A stretch of DNA of 64,000 nt, taken from positions 1 through 64,000 of the forward strand of contig NZ_WKJD01000011.1 in NCBI RefSeq assembly GCF_009674665.1, given 5' to 3'. Shown piece after piece: positions 10,943-18,744 of this stretch. The DNA is from Agromyces kandeliae. Lineage in GTDB: Bacteria > Actinomycetota > Actinomycetes > Actinomycetales > Microbacteriaceae. The stretch's first letter is position 1. Every line of letters begins with the position of its first letter. The notes beneath the pieces are model-generated. The model was not told the DNA's origin and did not search any database. It saw only the letters and a list, made by a program, of their open reading frames with translations. Position numbers and translations under genes: made by a program.

Positions 10943-11842
10943 ATGTCCGAACCAGCCATCGTGCTCGGCGCGAACCAGTACGGCAAGGCCGAGGTCCGCG
11001 TCGTCAAGGTCGCGCGCGAGAGCGCGCGTCACGAGATCGACGACCTGAACGTGACCTCGCAGCTACGCGGCGACTTCGCCGCGGCCCATCTCGTGGGCGA
11101 CAACGCGCACGTGGTGCCGACCGACACCCAGAAGAACACGATCTACGCGTTCGCTCGCGACGGCATCGGCTCGCCGGAGGCGTTCCTGCTGCGACTGGCC
11201 GATCACTTCGTCTCGTCGTTCGAATGGGTCACCGGCGGCCGCTGGGCGGCGGAGCGGTTCGCCTGGCAGCGCATCATGGTCGGCGGCGCCCCGCACGACC
11301 ACGCGTTCGTGCGGTCGGGTCACGAGGTGCGCACCGCCGTCGTCGTGGCCGACGGCGCCGAACGGCACGTCATCGCCGGGCTCCGGGATCTCACGGTCAT
11401 GAAGTCCACCGGCTCGGGGTTCGAGGCCTATCCGCACGACCGCTACACCACGCTCCAGGAGACCCACGACCGCATCCTGGCGACGGATGTCTCGGCCCGC
11501 TGGCGCTACGCGCGCACCGACGTGGACTTCGACGCGCGGTACGAGAGCGTGCGTGCGCTGCTGCTCGAAGCCTTCGCCGAGGGGTATTCGCCGGGGTTGC
11601 AGGCGACGCTCTACGGCATGGGGCGGCGCGTGCTCGAGGAGCACGACGACATCGCGGAGATCCGCTTCTCGATGCCGAACAACCACCACTTCGCGGTCGA
11701 CCTCTCGCCCTTCGGGCTCGACAACCCGAACGAGGTCTTCTACGCCGCCGACCGGCCGTACGGCCTGATCGAGGCCGCCGTGGTGCGCGAGGGCGTGGCG
11801 AGCCCGGCGGCCGCCTGGGAGGGCATCGCCGGCTTCTGCTGA
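10943..11842 (+). CDS. uao: Urate oxidase (uricase)
   Basis: 299 residues, a cofactor-free T-fold uricase that oxidises urate to 5-hydroxyisourate. Family signatures present are GANQYGKAEVRVVKV, VVPTDTQKNTIYAFAR (active-site Thr and Lys region), LTVMKSTGSGFEAYPHDRYTTL and SMPNNHHFAVDLSPFG. Last gene of the rightward purine operon; nothing coding follows for ~350 bases. Expected to act directly on the XdhAB product. Confidence 0.97.
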   Translation: MSEPAIVLGANQYGKAEVRVVKVARESARHEIDDLNVTSQLRGDFAAAHLVGDNAHVVPTDTQKNTIYAFARDGIGSPEAFLLRLADHFVSSFEWVTGGRWAAERFAWQRIMVGGAPHDHAFVRSGHEVRTAVVVADGAERHVIAGLRDLTVMKSTGSGFEAYPHDRYTTLQETHDRILATDVSARWRYARTDVDFDARYESVRALLLEAFAEGYSPGLQATLYGMGRRVLEEHDDIAEIRFSMPNNHHFAVDLSPFGLDNPNEVFYAADRPYGLIEAAVVREGVASPAAAWEGIAGFC

Positions 11843-11887
11843 CGGATGCCACGGTCGGCCGACGCCGGCGCCGGCGCGCTCCGGCCC

Positions 11888-11990
11888 GTCCTGGCGCGCC
11901 CTCGCCCGGTCCTGGCGCGCCCTCGCCCGCCCGTCGGCCTGCCGCCGCCCGCCGCCCGCCACCCGCCACCCCCAGCCCGCCACCCGCCAC
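11888..11990. repeat. Degenerate C-rich minisatellite with 21-bp period
   Basis: Between urate oxidase and the next gene is ~350 bp without a convincing gene. A 21-bp unit beginning GTCCTGGCGCGCC is repeated exactly and in tandem at 11888-11908 and 11909-11929. A second 16-bp unit, GCCCGCCACCCGCCAC, is repeated at 11954-11969 and 11975-11990, again 21 bp apart. The opposite strand is G-rich and could fold into non-B structures. I see no promoter or conserved protein here. Confidence 0.7.
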
Positions 11991-12004
11991 GCGTCCGCCA
12001 TCCG

Positions 12005-12078
12005 TCGGGAGGAACTTCCGGCCACCGGTCGGCGTGTCGCATGGCGACACGCGGCAGTCCGGTCGAATCCTCCTCCCG
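12005..12078. repeat. Palindromic element, left copy (flanks DUF559-type gene)
   Basis: A ~74-bp imperfect palindrome. Outer arms read CGGGAGGA at the left and TCCTCCCG at the right. Nested inside is CGTGTCGC-ATG-GCGACACG, a perfect 8-bp stem. Compared with the reverse complement of the element at 13225-13299, its first 37 bases match at 29 positions, including an exact 15-mer (TCGGGAGGAACTTCC) and an exact 12-mer (CGGCGTGTCGCA). The copies are therefore homologous and in inverted orientation around the gene between them. Confidence 0.85.
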
Positions 12079-12190
12079 TGAGAGCACGACCGTTCGCAAC
12101 TGCTCCTCCCGAACCCGTCCGTCGGGCCGGCCCTCCCCGGATCCGGCCGGCCGGCCCGGGCTCACGCCTCGGTTTCGCGAGGCTTCCGGC

Positions 12191-13150
12191 ATGCCCGGAC
12201 TGTTCGACGAGCTCTCCCGGCTCGGCCATGTGGCTCGCGCCAGCACCCTGATCGCCCGCGGCGTCGACCGGAGGCAGATCTCGCGCGCCGTCGCGCGTGG
12301 TGCCGTGACTCGCCCCAGGCGCGGATGGCTCGCCGCGCCGTCGGCCGACCGCGAGCAGCTGGCGGCGGTTGCAGCCGGCGCGGCCATCGGCTGCGTCTCG
12401 GCCCTGCGAAGGCTCGGGGTCTGGGCCGGCGAGGACGACGTGCTGCACCTGCATGCATCGCCGTCCGCGGGGCACGTCCATCCCGGGGCCCGGCCGGACG
12501 GACCGGACGCGGCCGGGGTGTGGCATCCGCTCGCACCGCACCGGAGACGGCCGACCGGAGTCCGCTCCGCGTTGCAGGGCGTTCCGCGGGTCCACTGGGC
12601 TGCCGACCCCGCCCCGGAGCGAGCCTTCGACTGGATCGTTTCGCCTGAGGCCGCGCTCGCACGCGCAGCACGATGCCTGCCCGCGGAGCACGCGCGTGCG
12701 GCGATCGACTCCGTGCTGCACGAGCGGGTCCTGACGCGACTCGGCGTCGAGGCCGTACTCGACGGCGTGGCGACGACCCGCGTGCTCGTGGACGAGTTCA
12801 CCGGACGGCTCGAGTCGGGGGTCGAGAGCCTCTTCGTCAGGCGGATCGCCGACGCGGGATTCTCGGTCGTGCCGCAGGTGCGGTTCGCGGGCTTCGGGCG
12901 ATTCGACGGGCTCATCGACGGCGTGGTCCTCTTCGAGGTCGACGGGCGCGAGCATCACTCCGGTCCGGAGCAGTTCCACCGGGACCGGGATCGGACCTTG
13001 GTCGGTCACGCGTTCGGCGTTCCCGTGGTCCGACCGAGTGCTCGGCACGTGCTCGAGGACTGGCCGACCGTGATCGCGGCAGTCACACGCGCAGTGGCGG
13101 ATGCCACGACGCTCCGCGCTGCGCGCGGCCTGCCGCCGGCGTTCGGCTGA
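12191..13150 (+). CDS. AbiEi-like winged-helix / DUF559 endonuclease-fold protein
   Basis: 319 residues. The N-terminus resembles the winged-helix domain of type IV antitoxin AbiEi proteins (TLIARGVDRRQISRAVARG). The C-terminal ~100 residues match the DUF559/Vsr-like PD-(D/E)XK fold, with FDGLIDGVVLFEVDGREHH supplying Asp and Glu-x-Asp metal-ligand positions, followed by RDRDRTLVGHAFGVPVVR. Activity, target and any partner are unknown; no AbiEii toxin gene is adjacent. It stands alone between two inverted copies of a palindromic element. I chose the ATG at MPGLFDEL because an upstream start would read through the left palindrome. Confidence 0.78.
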   Translation: MPGLFDELSRLGHVARASTLIARGVDRRQISRAVARGAVTRPRRGWLAAPSADREQLAAVAAGAAIGCVSALRRLGVWAGEDDVLHLHASPSAGHVHPGARPDGPDAAGVWHPLAPHRRRPTGVRSALQGVPRVHWAADPAPERAFDWIVSPEAALARAARCLPAEHARAAIDSVLHERVLTRLGVEAVLDGVATTRVLVDEFTGRLESGVESLFVRRIADAGFSVVPQVRFAGFGRFDGLIDGVVLFEVDGREHHSGPEQFHRDRDRTLVGHAFGVPVVRPSARHVLEDWPTVIAAVTRAVADATTLRAARGLPPAFG

Positions 13151-13224
13151 TCCGGTGGTCCTTGCCTCATCCCCGTCGTCGTCTTCGCGTCCTGCCGTGG
13201 TTCATCGGTGTCCGCCGGACTCGT

Positions 13225-13299
13225 TCGGGAGGAAGAACGCCGGGACACGCCGTTGCGACGACTGCGACACGCCGCACCTGAACGGGAAGTTCCTCCCGA
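13225..13299. repeat. Palindromic element, right copy (inverted relative to left copy)
   Basis: 75 bp with outer arms TTCGGGAGGAA and TTCCTCCCGAA (reaching 13224-13300) and internal GCGACAC segments. Its reverse complement begins with the same 15 bases as the element at 12005. It lies 75 bp after the DUF559-type stop codon. It could also work as a transcription terminator, since both arms would pair in RNA, but there is no T-run after it. It is homologous to the copy upstream of the gene, so a simple terminator does not explain it fully. Confidence 0.85.
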
Positions 13300-13338
13300 A
13301 GGAGTCGGCAGCTACCGGGGCGACGATGCGCGCCCGAG

Positions 13339-13379
13339 CAATTATCCAACTGGACAATTGAGTGGATCGCGGCTAGCGT
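13339..13379 (+). promoter_or_regulatory. Promoter with overlapping 22-bp dyad operator
   Basis: An inverted repeat with 10-base arms CAATTATCCA and TGGACAATTG (9 of 10 complementary) spans 13339-13360. TGGACA at 13351-13356 and TAGCGT at 13374-13379 are 17 bases apart and form a promoter. The TAGCGT box ends seven bases before the downstream ATG, so the mRNA is probably leaderless. Binding at the dyad would block the -35 region. The cognate regulator is not in this neighbourhood. Confidence 0.65.
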
Positions 13380-13386
13380 ACCCAGC

Positions 13387-14664
13387 ATGCGAATCCTCCT
13401 CATCGGTGCGGGGGGCGTGGGCGATGCCATCGCCAAGATCGCCGCCCGCCGCGACTTCTACGAGCTCATCGTCGTGAGCGACTACGACGAGTCCCGCGCC
13501 CGCCGCACGGTCGACTGGATCGCCGCGAAGCACGGCCAGGACGTGGCGGCCCGGTTCGCCACCGCACAGGTCGACGCGAGCGATCCCGAGGTCGTGGCAT
13601 CCGTCGCCCGCGCCCACGGCGCCACCCACGTGATGAACGCCGTCGAGCCGAAGTTCGTGCCCTCGATCTTCCGTGGCGCGCTCGCCGCCGGCGCCGACTA
13701 CCTCGACATGGCGATGAGCCTGTCGGAACCGCACCCGACCGACCCGTACGCCGAGACCGGCGTGAAGCTCGGCGACGACCAGTTCGCGCAGGCCGACGAC
13801 TGGGAGACGGCAGGGCGCCTCGCACTCGTGGGCATGGGCGTCGAGCCCGGCCTCTCCGACGTGTTCGCGCGCTACGCGGCCGACCACCTCTTCAGCGAGA
13901 TCGACGAGCTCGGCACGCGCGACGGCGCGAACCTCGTCGTGCGCGACGAGGCGGGCAACGAGATCTTCGCCCCGTCGTTCTCGATCTGGACCACGATCGA
14001 GGAGTGCCTCAACCCGCCCGTCGTGTGGGAGAAGGACCGGGGCTGGTTCACGACCCCGCCGTTCAGCGAGCCCGAGGTGTTCGAGTTCCCCGAGGGCATC
14101 GGCCCGGTGGAGTGCGTGAACGTCGAGCACGAGGAGGTCCTCCTCATGCCGCGCTGGGTCGACGCGAAGCGCGTGACCTTCAAGTACGGCCTCGGCGACG
14201 AGTTCATCAACGTGCTGAAGACGCTGCACCTGCTCGGTCTCGACGCGACGACGCCGATCCGCGTGCGGAGCGCGAACGGCCCCGTCGAGGTGGCTCCGCG
14301 CGACGTCGTGGCCGCGGCGCTGCCCGACCCTGCGACGATCGGCCCGAGGATGACCGGCAAGACCTGCGCGGGCCTCTGGGTGACCGGTCGCGGCACCGAC
14401 GGCGAGCCGCGCGAGGTGTACCTCTACCACGTGAGCGACAACGAGTGGACGATGCGCGAGTACGAGGCGCAGTGCGTCGTCTGGCAGACCGCGCTCAACC
14501 CGGTCGTCGCGCTCGAGCTCCTGGCGACCGGCGTCTGGTCGGGCCGCGGCGTCCTCGGGCCCGAGGCGTTCGACGCGAAGGCGTTCCTCGACCTGATGGC
14601 CCGATCCGAGGCCGACGGCGGCTACGGGCAGCCCTGGGGCATGGAGGACCGCCTGGCCCGCTGA
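13387..14664 (+). CDS. Saccharopine dehydrogenase family protein
   Basis: 425 residues. The N-terminus is a Rossmann fold (MRILLIGAGGVGDAIAKIAARR), with the dinucleotide-binding loop at residues 6-12 and DYDESRARR after strand two. The middle and C-terminal part match the saccharopine dehydrogenase/carboxynorspermidine-synthase-like fold (LVGMGVEPGLSDVFARYAADHL, MTGKTCAGLWVTG). It likely oxidises or reduces an imine-linked amino acid adduct, but the substrate cannot be read from sequence. It has its own promoter with a dyad operator just upstream and is not overlapped by neighbours. Confidence 0.85.
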   Translation: MRILLIGAGGVGDAIAKIAARRDFYELIVVSDYDESRARRTVDWIAAKHGQDVAARFATAQVDASDPEVVASVARAHGATHVMNAVEPKFVPSIFRGALAAGADYLDMAMSLSEPHPTDPYAETGVKLGDDQFAQADDWETAGRLALVGMGVEPGLSDVFARYAADHLFSEIDELGTRDGANLVVRDEAGNEIFAPSFSIWTTIEECLNPPVVWEKDRGWFTTPPFSEPEVFEFPEGIGPVECVNVEHEEVLLMPRWVDAKRVTFKYGLGDEFINVLKTLHLLGLDATTPIRVRSANGPVEVAPRDVVAAALPDPATIGPRMTGKTCAGLWVTGRGTDGEPREVYLYHVSDNEWTMREYEAQCVVWQTALNPVVALELLATGVWSGRGVLGPEAFDAKAFLDLMARSEADGGYGQPWGMEDRLAR

Positions 14665-14742
14665 CGTAGCCGGGGGTGGCCTGCGCGGTCGGCCCTGCCG
14701 CGAGCCTGCGGCGGGTCCCCGCGGCGCGGTAGGGTCCGAACC

Positions 14743-15573
14743 ATGACGGATGCCGCGATCCTCGCCCGCGCGCATGGGCTCGCCGACGAGGAGGATCGGC
14801 GTGCGGGCGTCGTCACTCGCGAGGCGCGGCCCGACGAACTCGCCGGCGCGCTCGCGCGCTTCGACGCGACCTGGGGCGTCGGCCGCACGGTCGACCTGGC
14901 GTCGCTGAAGGCCATCGCGCACGCGGGCAACACCGTGCTCGTCGCGGTTCCCGCACCGACGGGCGGGGATGCCGCGGGCCCGGGCGCCGACTCCGACGCC
15001 ACCGCCAACCCGCCGCTCGGCGCCGCGCTCGGATTCCTCGGCTGGGACGGCGGCATCCACGTGCACTCGCACATGAACGCCGTCGACCCCGCGGCACGCG
15101 GGCGCGGGATCGGCGTCGCCCTGAAGCTCCGCCAACGCGCGATCTGCCTCGACCACGGCGTCGACGAGGTCCGCTGGACCTACGATCCGCTCATCCGCCG
15201 CAACGCGCGCATGAACCTCGTTCGTCTCGGCGCGGAGGTCGCGGCGTACCACGCCGACTTCTACGGCGAGCTCCGCGATGCGATCTCCGGCGGCGACCGA
15301 AGCGACCGCTTCGAGGTGCGGTGGCGACTGGCGTCACCGCGGGTGGCACGCGCGCTCGAGCGCATGCCGCAGCCGCCATGGCGTGCCGAGGGCGGCCTCC
15401 GGCTCGTCGCCGACTTCGAGGCGGTCCGCTCCACGGACCGCGAGACCGCCGGCGCGCTCCGCGCCGCATCCCGCGCCGCGTTCGCCGCGCTCGCCGACGG
15501 CCGCCTCCGGCCCGAGCTGGATGCCGCCGGCGACTACGTGTTCACCGCAGACGACCCCGACCGGGAGGCATGA
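14743..15573 (+). CDS. GNAT family N-acetyltransferase paired with an acylamino acid racemase
   Basis: 276 residues. The acyl-CoA-binding loop region is MNAVDPAARGRGIGVALKLRQR (~107-128), followed by VRWTYDPLIRRNARMNLVRLGAEV. A Gly/Ala-rich, poorly conserved insert lies at ~68-88. The stop overlaps the next gene's ATG (ATGA). Homologous pairs of GNAT plus N-succinylamino-acid racemase are known in Geobacillus, where acylation, racemisation and deacylation convert D- to L-amino acids; a similar role here is inference. A TAGGGT box at 14730-14735 lies seven bases before the ATG (leaderless pattern). Confidence 0.8.
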   Translation: MTDAAILARAHGLADEEDRRAGVVTREARPDELAGALARFDATWGVGRTVDLASLKAIAHAGNTVLVAVPAPTGGDAAGPGADSDATANPPLGAALGFLGWDGGIHVHSHMNAVDPAARGRGIGVALKLRQRAICLDHGVDEVRWTYDPLIRRNARMNLVRLGAEVAAYHADFYGELRDAISGGDRSDRFEVRWRLASPRVARALERMPQPPWRAEGGLRLVADFEAVRSTDRETAGALRAASRAAFAALADGRLRPELDAAGDYVFTADDPDREA

Positions 15574-16898
15574 TGTCCGAGACCGCCGCATCCACGCGGA
15601 GCGCCGAGCGCGCTCCGAGGATCGAGTCCATCGAGCTGCACCGGCTCGAGGTGCCGCTCGTCCGACCGTTCGAGACGTCGTTCGGCCGCGAGGCGGCGCG
15701 CGAGGTGCTGCTCGTGCACGTCCGCACCGACCGCGGTGACGGGTGGGGCGAGTGCGTCGCGGGTCGGGACCCGTTCTATTCGGGCGAGTACGTCGACGGC
15801 GCGGCATCCGTCATCGAGCGCTACCTCGCGCCCGCGCTGCTGCGCGCCCCCGCGCCGCACCTCGTCGACGACGGGCACGTCAGCGGCGTGCTCATCGAGG
15901 ACCCCGCGCACGCGACCGGCATCTGGGTCGACGATCGCGAGCAGGGCGTCCCCGCCGCGGGCACGGCGGGCACGGCGGGTGCGAGCAGCGGTGCGGCGGC
16001 GTCGATCGCGAGCGTGCCGCTCGCGGCATCCGTCGCCCCGACCCTGTCGTTCGTCGCGGGGCACCGCATGGCGAAGGGCGCACTCGAGGCCGCCGTCCTC
16101 GACGCCGAGCTCCGCGCGCAGGGGCGCTCGATGGCCGAGTGCTTCGGCGCGGTGCGCGACTGGGTCGACTGCGGGGTCTCGGTGGGCATCGCGCCGACCC
16201 TCGAGGAGCTGCTCGACGAGGTGACCGGCTACCTCGAGGCGGGCTACCGCCGCATCAAGCTGAAGATCAAGCCCGGCTGGGACCTGGTGCCGGTCGCCGC
16301 GGTGCGGGAGCTCATCGGCCGCGACGCGATGCTCCAGGTCGACGCGAACACGGCATACACCGCCGACGACATCCCCCTGCTCGCGAGCCTCGACCCGTTC
16401 GACCTGCTGCTCATCGAGCAGCCGTTCGCCGAGGAGGACCTGGCGACGCACGTCCGCCTCGCGCAGGCGGCCGAGACCCCCGTGTGCCTCGACGAGTCGA
16501 TCCTCGACGTCACGACCGCGGTCGACGCGATCGAGCGCGGCGCGACGAGCATCGTGAACATCAAGCCCGGACGCATGGGCGGGTTCCTCGAGGCGCTGCG
16601 CGTGCACGACGCGTGCCGTGCGCGCGAGGTCCCGGTGTGGTGCGGCGGGATGCTCGAGACGGGAGTCGGCCGTGCGGCGAACGTCGCGATCGCCGCGCTC
16701 CCCGGCTTCGTCCTGCCCGGGGACACCTCGGCGTCGGGCCGCTACTTCGCCGAGGACCTCACGGAACCGTTCGTGCTCGGCTCGGGCGAGCACCGCGGCC
16801 AGATGCGCGTGCCGGATGCCGCGGGCACGGGCGTGACGGTGCGTGACGAGCTGGTCCGCGACTGGGCATCCCGTGCGGCGGTGACCATCGGCGCGTGA
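15570..16898 (+). CDS. N-acylamino acid racemase / o-succinylbenzoate synthase-like enolase
   Basis: 442 residues, muconate-lactonising subgroup of the enolase superfamily. Catalytic KLKIK (KxK), metal ligands in QVDANTAY, LIEQPF and CLDES, and the second base in VNIKPGRMGG are all present. The usual length is ~370 residues. The excess is an Ala/Gly/Ser-rich insertion between the capping domain and the barrel (roughly residues 108-155) that includes a tandem AGTAGTAGA stretch. Partnered by overlap with a GNAT gene, and no other men genes are nearby, so racemase use is more likely than menaquinone synthesis. Confidence 0.85.
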   Translation: MMSETAASTRSAERAPRIESIELHRLEVPLVRPFETSFGREAAREVLLVHVRTDRGDGWGECVAGRDPFYSGEYVDGAASVIERYLAPALLRAPAPHLVDDGHVSGVLIEDPAHATGIWVDDREQGVPAAGTAGTAGASSGAAASIASVPLAASVAPTLSFVAGHRMAKGALEAAVLDAELRAQGRSMAECFGAVRDWVDCGVSVGIAPTLEELLDEVTGYLEAGYRRIKLKIKPGWDLVPVAAVRELIGRDAMLQVDANTAYTADDIPLLASLDPFDLLLIEQPFAEEDLATHVRLAQAAETPVCLDESILDVTTAVDAIERGATSIVNIKPGRMGGFLEALRVHDACRAREVPVWCGGMLETGVGRAANVAIAALPGFVLPGDTSASGRYFAEDLTEPFVLGSGEHRGQMRVPDAAGTGVTVRDELVRDWASRAAVTIGA

Positions 16899-16947
16899 CG
16901 GTCGGGGCGGTGCCGTTCCGCGCGAGCGACGCGGGTCGGCCGTCCGC

Positions 16948-17550
16948 TCACGCCGTGCCGGCCGTCGCCCGCTCCGGCTTGGGCGCCAGCACCGGCAGGG
17001 CGAGCCCGCCGAGCGCGGAGCCGACCCCGCCCCACACCAGGTCGCCGATCGTGTCGCGGTAGTCGACGTAGATGTCGTCGTCGATGAAGTTCTTGCCGAA
17101 CCACTCGAACACCTCCCAGACCACCGCCAGTCCGAGCCCGAACGCCGTGGTGACCAGGACGGCCGCGAGCACCGGCCGGGGGAGACGCTGCGGGTCGGCG
17201 ATGAGCCTGAGGCGCGCGAACAGCAGGACGGCGATGACGGCGGCGAGGCCGTTCATGAGGAAGTGCATCGGGATGTCCCACCAGCGGACGCTCACGTAGA
17301 GGTCGGTCACGCTGCTCCAGACCGAGACGAGCGCGATGACGCCGAAGGCGATGTCGAGCGCAGGCCGGACGTGGAGGAGCCGTGGGATGACCATGGCCGC
17401 GGCGACGAACGCGAGGCTGACGAGCCCGAGCGGGCCCCAGCCGATGCCCGCGAGCGGGATGCAGGCGAGCGCGATGAGCCGGAGCACGTCGGCCGCGATC
17501 TCGCCCGGGCCCACGGCACGTCGGGTCAGCCCGCTCCAGATGCTCCGCAT
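16948..17550 (-). CDS. DUF2238/YjdF-like integral membrane protein
   Basis: 200 residues with about six hydrophobic segments. WWDIPMHFLMNGLAAVIAVLLFARLRL and VVWEVFEWFGKNFIDDDIYVDYRDTIGDLVWGGVGSALGGL resemble the conserved core of DUF2238 (YjdF) inner-membrane proteins, whose function is unknown. The start ATG overlaps the upstream gene's stop by one base (TGATG on the minus strand), so the two form a translationally coupled pair. Confidence 0.75.
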   Translation of the reverse strand: MRSIWSGLTRRAVGPGEIAADVLRLIALACIPLAGIGWGPLGLVSLAFVAAAMVIPRLLHVRPALDIAFGVIALVSVWSSVTDLYVSVRWWDIPMHFLMNGLAAVIAVLLFARLRLIADPQRLPRPVLAAVLVTTAFGLGLAVVWEVFEWFGKNFIDDDIYVDYRDTIGDLVWGGVGSALGGLALPVLAPKPERATAGTA

Positions 17551-18428
17551 CAGCCTGCCTCCTCGCGGCCGCCGGCCGCCTCGTCGTTCGACCGGTGCCG
17601 GAGCACCGCCTGGACGGGTTCGTGGTCGGATGCCGCGCGCCCTTCGAACCTCGCCGCGTTGATGCCGGCGTGCGTGACCTCGGCGGCGCCACCGACGAGG
17701 ATCAGGTCGATGCGGCGACCGCCGCGTCGTCGCGGGCCGTAGTTCGAGAACGTGCCCCACTCGGGCGTGAGCTGTTCGACCGTGGCGTCCCATGCGTCGC
17801 GGAGGACGCCGTCGCCCGTCAGCCTGCGGTGCACGGCGGACCGTTCATCGGCGTTGAAGTCGCCCGTGACGACGATCGCGGCCTCGGGCTCGTCGAGGTG
17901 GGCGGCATGGGCGAGCCCGGCGATCATGAGCGCCGACTGCAGCCGCGAGCGGCGCGAGAGGTGGTCGAGGTGGGTGTTGAAGACGCGCAGGCGCCCCCCG
18001 GTCGCTCGGTCGGTGAACTCCGCTGAGACCACGACGCGGCGCGTGAGGTTGCCCCAGGATCGGGAGCCGTGCTCGTTCGGCGTGGCGGAGAGCGCGAGTT
18101 GCCGCCAGTCGGTGAGTTCGAGGCGAGCGTCGTCGTAGTAGACGGGGCAGGCCTCGCCGTGCCCGCCGGGATCACGTCCCCTGCCGACCCATCGGTGGCT
18201 GCCGCCGAGCGCGTCGGCCACGACCTCGACCTGTTCGTCGAGCGCCTCCTGCACGCCGAGGACCGTGGGTCGCTCGGCCGTCAGGAGGCGGCGCACCAGC
18301 GGCTTCCGGGTCGCCCACCGGTCGGGGCTGCCCGGGCGGTTCCGCGGCACGCGTCGCCGGATGTTGAACGACATCACGTGCAGGTCGGGGGCCTCGACCG
18401 GTCCGATGAGCGGCTCGTCCGTCATCAT
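17550..18428 (-). CDS. Endonuclease/exonuclease/phosphatase family protein
   Basis: 292 residues. EEP-fold motifs are in order: MSFNIRRR, VLGVQEALDEQ (metal Glu), VFNTHLDHLSRRSR, VVTGDFNADERS (Asp/Asn) and SDHEPVQAVL (catalytic Asp-His). No signal peptide is evident, so probably cytoplasmic. Substrates in this superfamily range from DNA to phospholipids and inositol phosphates and cannot be assigned here. The first of two adjacent ATG codons is taken as start. A TACGCT box ends six bases upstream, matching the leaderless pattern seen elsewhere. Confidence 0.85.
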   Translation of the reverse strand: MMTDEPLIGPVEAPDLHVMSFNIRRRVPRNRPGSPDRWATRKPLVRRLLTAERPTVLGVQEALDEQVEVVADALGGSHRWVGRGRDPGGHGEACPVYYDDARLELTDWRQLALSATPNEHGSRSWGNLTRRVVVSAEFTDRATGGRLRVFNTHLDHLSRRSRLQSALMIAGLAHAAHLDEPEAAIVVTGDFNADERSAVHRRLTGDGVLRDAWDATVEQLTPEWGTFSNYGPRRRGGRRIDLILVGGAAEVTHAGINAARFEGRAASDHEPVQAVLRHRSNDEAAGGREEAG

Positions 18429-18468
18429 GCGCCCAGCGTAACGCCCGGCCCGCACTCGATCGGGTCGT

Positions 18469-18744
18469 TCAGCCCAGCAGCTGCCGACGTGCCTCGGGGT
18501 AGCCGAGCACGTTCGGCTCGGTCTCGACGGCCGAGCGGGAGACCAGGTCGGTGGGGCACCATCCGGTCACCGCGCCGATCGCGAGGAACGTCGCGCAGAT
18601 GCCTGCGGGGATCGCGCACCAGAGGTTCTCGACGTTGGATGCCGCGAACGCGGCGAGGAACACCGCGATGACGCCGCGGAGCACCCGTTCACCGCGGCTC
18701 ACCGCGCAGGAGCGCGAGGTGAGCGCGCGGACGACGCGGTTCAC
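18469..18744 (-). CDS. DUF2892 / YgaP-like membrane protein
   Basis: 91 residues, GTG start overlapping the trxA stop (GTGA). Basic N-terminus, then two hydrophobic segments (LRGVIAVFLAAFAASNVENLWCAIPAGICATFLAIGAVTGWCPT). The C-P motif after the second segment is typical of DUF2892 domains, which in YgaP are fused to rhodanese. Here the membrane part is a separate gene coupled to thioredoxin, and a rhodanese lipoprotein lies divergently, so a sulfane-sulfur role is plausible (inference). Confidence 0.8.
   Translation of the reverse strand: MNRVVRALTSRSCAVSRGERVLRGVIAVFLAAFAASNVENLWCAIPAGICATFLAIGAVTGWCPTDLVSRSAVETEPNVLGYPEARRQLLG

Noticed and set aside
11888..11990. Possible CRISPR-like repeats
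   Set aside because: Units are short, tandem without spacers, and only two copies each. There are no cas genes.
11846..12190. Upstream extension of the DUF559-type gene encoding Arg-Pro-Ala repeats
   Set aside because: It would translate the 21-bp-period repeats and the whole left palindrome. Similarity to AbiEi-type N-termini begins only at 12191.
13225..13299. Plain rho-independent terminator after the DUF559-type gene
   Set aside because: There is no T-run, and a homologous inverted copy exists upstream of the gene, where a terminator would make no sense. I listed it as a repeat.
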